Below the pieces are notes generated by a model, which ran no database searches, was not told the origin of the DNA, and saw only the letters and a program-made list of their open reading frames with translations. Positions 45,726-53,800 of a stretch of 64,000 nt of DNA are shown here, one piece after another (the first letter of the stretch is position 1; every line of letters starts with the position of its first letter). The position numbers and the translations under genes were made by a program. Source of the DNA: Thioalkalivibrio sp. XN279 (GTDB lineage Bacteria; Pseudomonadota; Gammaproteobacteria; Steroidobacterales; XN24); contig NZ_JAANBD010000006.1 in assembly GCF_011089885.1 (NCBI RefSeq), positions 1 through 64,000 of the forward strand. The letters are read 5' to 3'.

Positions 45726-47411
45726 GTGAGCGGTAACCGACGGCTGTTGTCGCTGCCGCTCGCCGCGCTGCTCGTGGCGGGCCTCGTGGCCCTGCCCGTG
45801 CTGACGGTGGCGCTGCACGTGGTGCTGCCCGACGAGGGCGCCTGGCGCCACATCGTCGACGTGTTGCTGCCCGATTACCTGCGCAACACGCTGTTGCTGG
45901 TGACGGGCACCGCATTCGGCGTGATCGCGCTCGGGCTCACCACGGCGTGGCTGGTGTCGGTGTGCCGTTTCCCGGGCCGGCGCTTGTTCGAATGGGCGCT
46001 GGTGCTGCCGCTGGCCTTTCCAGCCTACGTCATCGCCTACACCTACACCGACCTGCTGCAGGTCTCGGGCCCGGTGCAAACCTGGATCCGCGATATCACC
46101 GGCTGGTCGGCGCGCGAATACTGGTTCCCGCCGATCCGCTCGCTCGGTGGCGCGGTGGCGATGCTGTCGCTGGTGCTCTATCCCTATGTCTACCTGCTCG
46201 GGCGCGCGGCCTTCGTGCAGCAGTCCAGCGGGGTACTGGAGGCGGCGCGCACGCTCGGCTGCGGGCCCTGGGGCGCATTCTTCAAGGTGGCCCTGCCGAT
46301 GGCGCGGCCGGCGCTGGTGGCGGGCCTGCTGCTGGCGCTGATGGAGACCCTGGCGGACTTCGGCACCGTGGCCTATTTCGGCGTGCCCGTGTTCACCACC
46401 GGCATCTACCGCGCCTGGTTCTCCCTCGGCGACCCCGTGTCCGCCGCCAAGCTCTCGGCGGTGCTGCTGGCTTTCGTCATGGCGCTGGTGGCGCTGGAGC
46501 GCTGGAACCGCGGCGCCATGCGCTTTCACCAGCTGGGCGCCCCCGCCGCCCAGCACAAGCCTTACCAGCTGCGCGGCTGGCGCGCGTCGCTCGCAGTATT
46601 CGCCTGCATGATCCCGTTGGGCTTCGGCTTCCTGCTGCCGGCGGCGCGGCTGGGCTGGCTGGCCTGGGTCGGCGGTGACGCGCAGTTCGGCACGCGTTAC
46701 CTCGGCCTGCTGTGGAACAGCGTCAGCCTGGCCGGGGTCAGCGCCGTGGTGGCGGTGGCGGCAGCGGTGATCGTGAGCTACGGCCTGCGCCTGCAACCCG
46801 GGCGCCTCATGCGCGGCGTGCACCGCATCGCCGGACTGGGCTACGCAATTCCCGGCTCAGTGATCGCGGTCGGCGTGCTCATTCCCCTGGCTGCCGCCGA
46901 CCACGGGCTGCGCGGGCTGCTGTCGTCGTGGTTCGGCATCGAGACCGGCCTGCTGCTCACCGGCGGCATCCTCGGGCTGCTGTTCGCCTACCTGGCGCGC
47001 TTCCTCGCCGTGTCGCTGCAGAGCGTCGACGCCGGCCTCGCACGCATCACGCCGGCCATGGACGACGCCGCGCGAGCGCTGGGCGACGGTCCCGGGCGCA
47101 CGTTGCGCCGCGTGCACCTGCCGATCCTGCGCGTGAACCTGCTCACCGCGGGACTGATCGTGTTCGTGGACGTGATGAAGGAGCTGCCGGCCACGCTGAT
47201 CCTGCGGCCCTTCGATTTCGACACGCTGGCGGTGCAGGCCTACAAGCTGGCCGCGGACGAACGACTCGCCGAGGCCTCGACCGCCTCGCTGGCCATCGTG
47301 GTCGCCGGGCTGATTCCCGTGATCCTGCTGGCACGCCAGGTCTCGAAACCCGTCAAGCGCCGTGAGCGCAGCGACACGCCGCGCCTGATGGAGGCCACGG
47401 CGCCCGCCTGA
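45726..47411 (+). CDS. Fe(3+) ABC transporter permease (FbpB-like, two fused domains)
   Basis: This 561-aa inner-membrane protein has two BPD-type permease halves, each with about six helices. EAA-like loops are present at EAARTLGCGPWGAFFKVALP and at DDAARALGDGPGRTLRRVHLP, the contact sites for the ATPase. The product fits iron permeases of the FbpB/SfuB type. The start is GTG 45726 with weak ribosome-binding sequence, so coupling to the upstream gene is likely. No ATP-binding subunit follows; the next gene is on the other strand. Confidence 0.9.
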   Translation: MSGNRRLLSLPLAALLVAGLVALPVLTVALHVVLPDEGAWRHIVDVLLPDYLRNTLLLVTGTAFGVIALGLTTAWLVSVCRFPGRRLFEWALVLPLAFPAYVIAYTYTDLLQVSGPVQTWIRDITGWSAREYWFPPIRSLGGAVAMLSLVLYPYVYLLGRAAFVQQSSGVLEAARTLGCGPWGAFFKVALPMARPALVAGLLLALMETLADFGTVAYFGVPVFTTGIYRAWFSLGDPVSAAKLSAVLLAFVMALVALERWNRGAMRFHQLGAPAAQHKPYQLRGWRASLAVFACMIPLGFGFLLPAARLGWLAWVGGDAQFGTRYLGLLWNSVSLAGVSAVVAVAAAVIVSYGLRLQPGRLMRGVHRIAGLGYAIPGSVIAVGVLIPLAAADHGLRGLLSSWFGIETGLLLTGGILGLLFAYLARFLAVSLQSVDAGLARITPAMDDAARALGDGPGRTLRRVHLPILRVNLLTAGLIVFVDVMKELPATLILRPFDFDTLAVQAYKLAADERLAEASTASLAIVVAGLIPVILLARQVSKPVKRRERSDTPRLMEATAPA

Positions 47412-47412
47412 A

Positions 47413-47440
47413 GCCGGGGCTGCCGCTGCGGCACGCCGGC
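47413..47440. terminator. Nested hairpin between convergent genes
   Basis: GCCGG/CCGGC enclose TGCCG/CGGCA with a 3-base loop in the 30 bases between the permease stop and the carbonic anhydrase stop. There is no T-tract, so this is a candidate bidirectional terminator by position. Confidence 0.4.
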
Positions 47441-47441
47441 G

Positions 47442-47936
47442 CTAGGCGTCGATCTCCCTCAGTCGCCCGGTTTCGACCTCGTAGACGAAGCCCCGGATAC
47501 TGTCCTTGTGCACCACGAAAGGGCTGGCTCTGACACGCCTGATCGACTGTCGCACGTCATCTTCGACGTCCGCGAAGGCCTCGAAAGCGAACGGCGGGCG
47601 CAGGCCGGTGTCTTTCTCCACCTCGGACTTCAGCGCTTCATCCTTGAAAGTCAGCATGCCGCAGTCGGTGTGGTGGATGAGCACGATTTCGCGGGTGCCG
47701 AGCAGGCGCTGCGAGATCGCCAGCGAGCGAATGACGTCATCCGTGACGACGCCGCCGGCGTTGCGAATGACGTGGGCATCGCCCTCCTCGAGCCCCAGCA
47801 GGCGGCCGGTCTCGATGCGTGCATCCATGCAGGCCACGACTGCGACCCGCTTGGCTGGCGGCATGGGCTTGTCGCCCTTGCTGAAGGTCTCAGCGTAGCG
47901 CTGGTTGGCTTCCAGGAATTCTTCCGTTGCGGACAT
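47442..47936 (-). CDS. Beta-class carbonic anhydrase
   Basis: This 164-aa enzyme interconverts CO2 and bicarbonate. Zn ligands are visible as Cys36 in ACMDAR, His89 and Cys92 in HHTDCGM, with the Asp38-Arg40 dyad. The short length fits the small, clade-C-like bacterial beta-carbonic anhydrases. GGAGAG precedes the ATG. It appears monocistronic and cytoplasmic. Confidence 0.9.
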   Translation of the reverse strand: MSATEEFLEANQRYAETFSKGDKPMPPAKRVAVVACMDARIETGRLLGLEEGDAHVIRNAGGVVTDDVIRSLAISQRLLGTREIVLIHHTDCGMLTFKDEALKSEVEKDTGLRPPFAFEAFADVEDDVRQSIRRVRASPFVVHKDSIRGFVYEVETGRLREIDA

Positions 47937-48056
47937 CGCACTCTCCGGGCTGTGTATTGAATACTCGGCCCGAAGCTACCCGGAGTTTGCGCTGGCGTGA
48001 AATACGCTTTTATTTGGGCGCCATTACCGCGAGTGATTTAGTCGACGCGCCGCCGC

Positions 48057-48743
48057 TCAGCGGCGCACCAGGATCGCCCACCAGCGCGCGACGTTGAGCA
48101 GGCTCATCAGGGAGGCGGCGACGTAAGTCATCGCCGCCGCCCGCAGGATGCGCGCCGCATGCGGCGCATCGCCCTCGAACAGCACGTTGTGCTTCTCCAG
48201 CAGCGGCAGGGCACGGCCGAAGCTGGCGTCGACCTCGGTAGGCAGGGTGACGAAGTGCACCAGGGTGGCGGAGGCCAGTGTCAGCAGGCCGCCCAGCAGC
48301 ATGACCATCCCCAGCGACGGCGCACGGGTGAGCATGCCGATGAACGGCGAGGCCATGAGGATGCCCGCGCCGACGCGTTCCATCGGCGACATGAGCCGCA
48401 CCAGCTGGTGGCGCAGCCGCAGCGGTCCGTAGCCGGTGTGATCCTGCACCGCGTGGCCGACCTCGTGCGCGGCGACAGTGATGGCCGTGAGCGAGCAGCC
48501 GCCGAAGTTGTCCGGGCTGAGGCGCACGACCTTCTCGACCGGATCGTAGTGGTCGCCCTGCTGCGTCTCCTCGACGCGCACGTGCTCGATGCCTTCGCGG
48601 CTGAGCAGGAAGCGCGCCAGCTCGGCGCCGGTGCCGCCGTAGCGATCCGCCGGGCTGGCGTACTTCTCCATCACGCGCTTCACCCACAGCGACGGGCCGA
48701 ACACCACGGCCGCCAGCACGGCGATGAGTATCAGCAGGTGCAT
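48057..48743 (-). CDS. Membrane Zn-dependent peptidase (YugP-like)
   Basis: This 228-aa protein has an N-terminal hydrophobic segment and the HEVGH zinc motif at residues 93-97, after a SLTAITVAA stretch. Two or three further transmembrane helices follow (about 125-165 and 205-225). This is the layout of the YugP/putative neutral zinc metallopeptidase family. The substrate is unknown; the active site probably faces the membrane surface. It is followed, on the same strand, by a 120-base spacer with no gene before carbonic anhydrase. Confidence 0.82.
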   Translation of the reverse strand: MHLLILIAVLAAVVFGPSLWVKRVMEKYASPADRYGGTGAELARFLLSREGIEHVRVEETQQGDHYDPVEKVVRLSPDNFGGCSLTAITVAAHEVGHAVQDHTGYGPLRLRHQLVRLMSPMERVGAGILMASPFIGMLTRAPSLGMVMLLGGLLTLASATLVHFVTLPTEVDASFGRALPLLEKHNVLFEGDAPHAARILRAAAMTYVAASLMSLLNVARWWAILVRR

Positions 48744-48765
48744 CTTGCCGGCCGCGCTCCCCTGA

Positions 48766-49818
48766 TCAGTCCTTCAGCGTCGCCATGTCGATGACGAAGC
48801 GGTAGCGCACGTCGCTGCGCTGCATGCGCTCGTAGGCCGCGTTGATGTTCTTGATGTCGAGCATCTCGATATCGCAGGTGATGCCGTGCTCACCGCAGAA
48901 ATCCAGCATCTCCTGCGTCTCCGGCAGCCCGCCGATGAGCGAGCCGGCGATGCGGCGGCGCCCCAGGACCACCGGGAAGGTGTGCAGCGCCGGCTCCACC
49001 GGCCCGAGCAATCCCACGATGATCAGGGTGCCGTCGCGCTTCAGCACGTTGACGTAGGGGTTGAGGTCGTGCGGCACCGGCACGGTGTCGAGGATGAAGT
49101 CGAAGCTCGCCGCAGCGGCTTCCATCTGTGCGGCGTCCGTGGACACGATGACGTGGTGCGCGCCCTGCTTCTTCGCCTCCTCGACCTTCGCCGCGGAACG
49201 CGTGAACACCGTCACCTCGGCGCCGAGCGCGCGCGCGAACTTGACGCCCATGTGGCCGAGCCCGCCCATGCCGACCACGCCGACGCGGTGCCCCTTGCCG
49301 ACGCCGAAGTGCTTCAGCGGCGACCAGGTGGTGATGCCCGCGCACAGCAGCGGGGCCGCCGCGGCGAGGTCGAGACTCTCCGGCATGCGCAGCACGAAGC
49401 GGTCGCTGACCACGATCTGCTCCGAGTAGCCGCCGTAGGTCGGCGTGCCGTCGTGGCGGTCGACGCCGTTGTAGGTGCCGACCCAGCCCTGCTCACAGTA
49501 CTGTTCCAGCCCGTGCTCGCAGGATCCGCATTCGCGGCAGGAATCCACCAGGCAGCCGACGCCGACCCGGTCGCCGGGCTTGAAGCCGGTGACCGCGTCG
49601 CCCACTGCTTTTACGGTGCCGACGATCTCGTGGCCGGGCACGATGGGATAAGTGGTGATGCCCCAGTCGTTGTAAGCCGTGTGCAGGTCGCTGTGGCACA
49701 CCCCGCAATATTCGATCTCGATCAGCACGTCGTCCGGCCGCGGCGCGCGACGCTCGATGGGAAACGGCGCCACCCCGGAATCCGGCGACTGGGCGGCGTA
49801 GGCTTTGACCTGGGGCAT
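48766..49818 (-). CDS. Zn-dependent NAD(P) alcohol dehydrogenase (YahK/CAD-like)
   Basis: This 350-aa medium-chain dehydrogenase has the catalytic Zn motif CGVCHSD and GHE. A structural Zn lobe has four cysteines (CRECGSCEHGLEQYC), and GMGGLGHMGVKFA forms the cofactor fold. The pattern is that of the broad-specificity aldehyde reductases related to YahK and cinnamyl alcohol dehydrogenases, usually NADPH-linked. CAGGAG lies 7 bases before ATG 49818. The upstream extension of the frame is non-coding. Confidence 0.88.
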   Translation of the reverse strand: MPQVKAYAAQSPDSGVAPFPIERRAPRPDDVLIEIEYCGVCHSDLHTAYNDWGITTYPIVPGHEIVGTVKAVGDAVTGFKPGDRVGVGCLVDSCRECGSCEHGLEQYCEQGWVGTYNGVDRHDGTPTYGGYSEQIVVSDRFVLRMPESLDLAAAAPLLCAGITTWSPLKHFGVGKGHRVGVVGMGGLGHMGVKFARALGAEVTVFTRSAAKVEEAKKQGAHHVIVSTDAAQMEAAAASFDFILDTVPVPHDLNPYVNVLKRDGTLIIVGLLGPVEPALHTFPVVLGRRRIAGSLIGGLPETQEMLDFCGEHGITCDIEMLDIKNINAAYERMQRSDVRYRFVIDMATLKD

Positions 49819-49959
49819 GGCGGGACTCCTGGAAGCGAATAGGCAAGGGTGCTGATTATGCCACCTCGCGCATGACGCTCCCCAGCGCCATCGTCGCCGG
49901 CAGCGGCGCGTGGTAGCCTCGGGCGATGGCAACGCCTGCTGCGCGGGGATAGACCAGCA

Positions 49960-51678
49960 TTGAGCGAACAACCACGGCCGCCTATTTCGCTGGCCATCGG
50001 GGTCACCGGCCACCGCGACCTGGTCGACGTGGAGCTGCCCGTGCTGCGGGCCCGCATCGCGGAACTGCTGGATTACATGGCCCGCGAGTTCCCGGGACTG
50101 CCGCTGCAAGGACTGTCCTCACTGGCCGAAGGCGCCGACCGGCTGTTCGCCGAAGTGGCCCTGGAGCGGGGCATCCCGCTGGTCGCGGTGCTGCCGATGC
50201 CGGTCGCGGAGTACGAGCAGGACTTCACCGCAGCGGCGTCGCGCGCCAAGTTCCACGAGCTGCTGGGGCAATCCGAGGTAATGGAACTGGCGGCCCCCAA
50301 GGGGCTGCCGCCCGCCGGCACGGAGACCGGTCGCCAGGGCCGCTATGCGGCCGCCGGCGTCTTTATCGCCAGCCACTGCCAGGTGCTGGTCGCCCTGTGG
50401 GACGGCAAGCCGCCCATCCATCGTGGCGGCACCGCGGACATCGTCAGCTACCGCATCACCGGTTACCTGCCGGGCTCCGACCCGGAAGGGATCGGGCCCG
50501 AGGACCTGCTGGCGGACAACGAGAACGACCTCGTCTACCACATTGCGTGCTCACGCGCCCAACCGGACGGCAGCCCGGTCGCCGGGCGGGTTCCGGGCGA
50601 AGTCGGCTGGTTGACCGACGATCCATATGAGCCGCGCACCAGCGACCTGCCGCTCCACTACCGCAACATCTTCAACCACATGCAGTCGTTCGCGGGCGAA
50701 TGCCTGCAGCATCGCACCGCCATCGCGCAGCATGGCCGCTCGCTGCTGGAGAACCGGCCTTTTCCGCCGGCGGTGGAGCACGTCGACCAGCTCTTTGCCA
50801 CCGCCGACTGGCTGGCGAACATTTACCAGAAGCGCGTCAGCCGCTCGCTGCGCACGCTCTACACGCTGGGTTTCTTCATGGGCCTCGCCTTCGTGCTGTA
50901 TTCGGACCTCTACCCGGCCCGCTGGGTGTTGTGGGCCTTCCTCGCGCTGTTTGCGACGGGTGTCTACCTGCACCGCCAGGCCGAGCGCGGGGCCTGGCAC
51001 CGGCGTTACCTCGACTATCGCGCCCTCGCCGAGGGCCTGCGCGTCCAGGTGTACTGGAGCATGGCCGGACTCTCGAGCCCCGGCGGCGGCCGCTTCGCCC
51101 ACGACGTCTTCCTGCAGAAGCAGGACGTGGAGCTGTCCTGGATCCGCCACGTCATGCGCAATGCCGCGATCACGAGCGACGCCGATCCCGCCGGCGTGCG
51201 GCCGCCCTCGCCCGACGGCGTCGAATTCGCCATCCGGGAATGGGTCGGCCGGCCCGACAGCGGTCAGATCGGCTACTACGCGAACCGCGCGCTGCAGCGC
51301 TCGCGCCGCAATGTGCTCACCGAGCGCGTGGGGCGCATCGCCCTGTGCACCGGTATCGGGGTGGCAGGCGTGCTCGCCGTCATCGCGGCGCGGCTGCCCG
51401 AGATCTGGCACGACATCCTGCTGTTCAGCGTCGGTGCGCTGACGCTCTCCGCCGCCGTGCGCGAGGCCTACGCCTTCCGCACCGCGGACAAGGAACTGGT
51501 CAAGCAATACCGCTTCATGCACCGCATTTTTTCCAACGCCCGGCGGCGGCTGGACACGGCCAGCAACGACGCCGAGCGGCGCGGCATCCTGCGCGCACTA
51601 GGCGACGCCGCGCTGGACGAGCACACCGAGTGGATCCTGATGCACCGCGAGCGGCCGCCGGAGCACGGCAAGCTCTGA
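49960..51678 (+). CDS. SLOG-domain protein with C-terminal transmembrane (SLATT-like) region
   Basis: This 572-aa protein has an N-terminal Rossmann-type SLOG domain: IGVTGHRDL (13-21), LSSLAEGADRLFAEVAL (52-68), VFIASHCQVLVALWDGK (134-150) and a GGT motif at 156-158. Two pairs of transmembrane helices follow, about 302-336 and 459-502. Between and after them are helical stretches such as YLDYRALAEGLRVQVYW and RRNVLTERVGR, recalling 2TM SLATT effectors. SLOG domains bind nucleotide-derived ligands; the membrane part could be an effector. TTG 49960 is the start, with GGGGA upstream. It precedes the TIR gene by 34 bases, probably as one operon. Confidence 0.75.
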   Translation: MSEQPRPPISLAIGVTGHRDLVDVELPVLRARIAELLDYMAREFPGLPLQGLSSLAEGADRLFAEVALERGIPLVAVLPMPVAEYEQDFTAAASRAKFHELLGQSEVMELAAPKGLPPAGTETGRQGRYAAAGVFIASHCQVLVALWDGKPPIHRGGTADIVSYRITGYLPGSDPEGIGPEDLLADNENDLVYHIACSRAQPDGSPVAGRVPGEVGWLTDDPYEPRTSDLPLHYRNIFNHMQSFAGECLQHRTAIAQHGRSLLENRPFPPAVEHVDQLFATADWLANIYQKRVSRSLRTLYTLGFFMGLAFVLYSDLYPARWVLWAFLALFATGVYLHRQAERGAWHRRYLDYRALAEGLRVQVYWSMAGLSSPGGGRFAHDVFLQKQDVELSWIRHVMRNAAITSDADPAGVRPPSPDGVEFAIREWVGRPDSGQIGYYANRALQRSRRNVLTERVGRIALCTGIGVAGVLAVIAARLPEIWHDILLFSVGALTLSAAVREAYAFRTADKELVKQYRFMHRIFSNARRRLDTASNDAERRGILRALGDAALDEHTEWILMHRERPPEHGKL

Positions 51679-51712
51679 GCGCCAGGACGCCGCAATACGG
51701 AGGCAACAGGCC

Positions 51713-53770
51713 ATGAGCGACGCCTACCGGGCATTTATCAGCTACAGCCACGAGGACGAGGCCTGGGCAGGCTGGCTGCAGCGCGGACTGGAGCGATACC
51801 GGGTACCCAGCCGCCTCAGGGCCGCCCGGCCGGAACTGCCGCGCCGCCTGTATCCCGTGTTCCGCGATCGCGAAGAGCTGGCCTCCAGCGGCGACCTCGG
51901 AGACTCCATCCGCACGGCGCTGGCGCGCGCCGAGGCACTGGTCGTGGTCTGCTCGCCCGCCGCCGCGGCGTCGCGGTGGGTGAACGAGGAGATCCGGCTG
52001 TTCCGCTCTCTCGCACCCGGCCGGCCGGTGCTGTGCCTGATGGTCGCCGGCGACCCCGACCCCGCCAGCGGCGATTGCGCCTTCCCGCCCGCGCTGCGCC
52101 GCGACGACGAGGGCGCCGTGCTGCCTGAGCCGCTCGCCGCCGATCCGCGCGAGCACGCCGACGGGCGCCGCGGGGCCTTGCTCAAGATCGCGGCGGGGCT
52201 GCTCGGCGTGGGCGTCGACGCCCTGCGGCAGCGCGACCAGCAACGCCGGGTGCGAGTCGCCTCGGGCGTGGCCGCGCTGGCCTCGGTCGTGGCGCTGCTC
52301 ACCATCGGCCTCGCGATCAATGCCCAGCTCGCGCGCGAGGAAGCCGAGCTGCGGCGCGGACAGGCCGAAGGCCTGATCAGCTTCATGCTCGGCGACCTGC
52401 GCGCGCGACTCGAGCCGCTCGGCCAGCTCGACATGCTGGACGCCGTCGGCGCACAGGCCATGCAGTACTTCGCCGAGCTCGGCGACAAGGGTAGCGAGGA
52501 AGAGGTGCTGGCGCGCGCCATGGCGCTGCGCCAGATCGGCGAAGTGCGCTTTCACCGCGGGCAGCTGCAGGAGGCGCTGGACGCCTTCAACGAGTCGCGG
52601 GACATCGCCGCGGCGCTGCACGAGCATTATCCGCAGCAGGACCGGTACCTCTTCGAACTGGGCCAGGCCGAATTCTGGGTCGGCTACGTGGGATGGGAGC
52701 AGAACCGGCTCGACGTGGCGGCGCAGGGCATGCAGACCTACATGACGCATACGCGCACGTTGCTCGAGCGCGACCCCGCCAATCCCGACTACCGGCTCGA
52801 GCTCGCCTACGCCCTGTCCAACCTGGGCGCGATCGCGCGCCAGCAACGCGAGTTCCCGCGCGCACTGCAGTATTTCCAGGACTCGGTCGGGGCGACGCGA
52901 GTGCTGTCCGACGCCGACCCGGACAACGCACGCCTGCTCACCATGCTCAGCGAGGGCTGGTCATGGATCGGTTCGACGCTGGAGGATCTCGCGCGCCTGC
53001 CCGAGGCCGAAGCGGCCTTCGAAAAATCCATGGGATTTGCCACGGCGGCGTATGCGTTGAGCGATAGCCCGCTGGACCGCGAGCAGGCCAGCGACATGGC
53101 CACCTTCCTGGCCGACACGCTGCTGTACCAGGGCAAGGTGGAGCCGGCGTTGCAGCGCTTCCGCGAGTCGCTGCCGATTCACGAGGAACTGGCTCGACAC
53201 GACCCGACCAACGCCCGCTGGGAGCTGGCGCTCTACCGCACGCGGCGCAAGCTCGCCGAAGTCGCCGTGGCCACGACAATGGCGGGACCCGACCGGGCCG
53301 AGTTGCAGGCCGTCATCAGCGGCCTGGACGGACTGGTCGAACTCGACACGTCGGCCGCCGGGCCACGGCGGCAGCTGGCGCTGGCCTTGCGCGTGCAGGC
53401 ACTGGTCGAACTGGCGGCGGACCGGCCCGAGCTCGCCCTGGCCCAGGCCCAACGCGCCCGGGACGTGCTGGCGGCAGGCGAGACCGACCTTGGAACCCAG
53501 GGTACGGATGCGGCGCTGGTCAGCGAAACCCTGGGGTCGGCGGCGGCAGCGGCAGGCGAGCTCGAGCGGGCGCACGCAGCCTGGCAGACCGCGCTCGATG
53601 CGCTGCCCGAGGCCGAGGTGAGGAACCTGATGCAGAAGGCGCTCTATGCACGGCTCACTACCCGGCTCGGGCGCGCGGCCGAGGCACAGGGCGTCGCCGC
53701 CGAACTGGCCGCCCTCGGCTGGGCCGATCCAAGGCATCCCCTGCCCGACCCGGGCAGCAACGAGCCCTGA
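51713..53770 (+). CDS. TIR domain-TM-TPR protein
   Basis: This 685-aa protein has an N-terminal TIR domain (about 1-140) with AFISYSHEDE (7-16), the FRDREELASSGDLG loop (50-63) and SRWVNEEIRLF (87-97), where Glu92 or Glu93 would be the NADase glutamate. One transmembrane helix is at 182-205. The FMLGDLRARLEPLGQLD juxtamembrane motif and TPR-like repeats fill 255-685. GGAGG precedes the ATG. TIR domains can cleave NAD+ or make cyclic ADP-ribose signals, or act as scaffolds. Pairing with an upstream SLOG-TM protein suggests a signalling or immune unit; this is inference. Confidence 0.85.
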   Translation: MSDAYRAFISYSHEDEAWAGWLQRGLERYRVPSRLRAARPELPRRLYPVFRDREELASSGDLGDSIRTALARAEALVVVCSPAAAASRWVNEEIRLFRSLAPGRPVLCLMVAGDPDPASGDCAFPPALRRDDEGAVLPEPLAADPREHADGRRGALLKIAAGLLGVGVDALRQRDQQRRVRVASGVAALASVVALLTIGLAINAQLAREEAELRRGQAEGLISFMLGDLRARLEPLGQLDMLDAVGAQAMQYFAELGDKGSEEEVLARAMALRQIGEVRFHRGQLQEALDAFNESRDIAAALHEHYPQQDRYLFELGQAEFWVGYVGWEQNRLDVAAQGMQTYMTHTRTLLERDPANPDYRLELAYALSNLGAIARQQREFPRALQYFQDSVGATRVLSDADPDNARLLTMLSEGWSWIGSTLEDLARLPEAEAAFEKSMGFATAAYALSDSPLDREQASDMATFLADTLLYQGKVEPALQRFRESLPIHEELARHDPTNARWELALYRTRRKLAEVAVATTMAGPDRAELQAVISGLDGLVELDTSAAGPRRQLALALRVQALVELAADRPELALAQAQRARDVLAAGETDLGTQGTDAALVSETLGSAAAAAGELERAHAAWQTALDALPEAEVRNLMQKALYARLTTRLGRAAEAQGVAAELAALGWADPRHPLPDPGSNEP

Positions 53771-53777
53771 GGCGGGT

Positions 53778-53800
53778 CAGGGCGCCGCTCAGGCGCCCTG
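53778..53800. terminator. Hairpin between convergent TIR and icd genes
   Basis: CAGGGCGCC and GGCGCCCTG are perfect 9-bp arms around a 5-base loop that contains the icd stop codon. No T-tract follows. By position it could end both transcripts. Confidence 0.5.
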
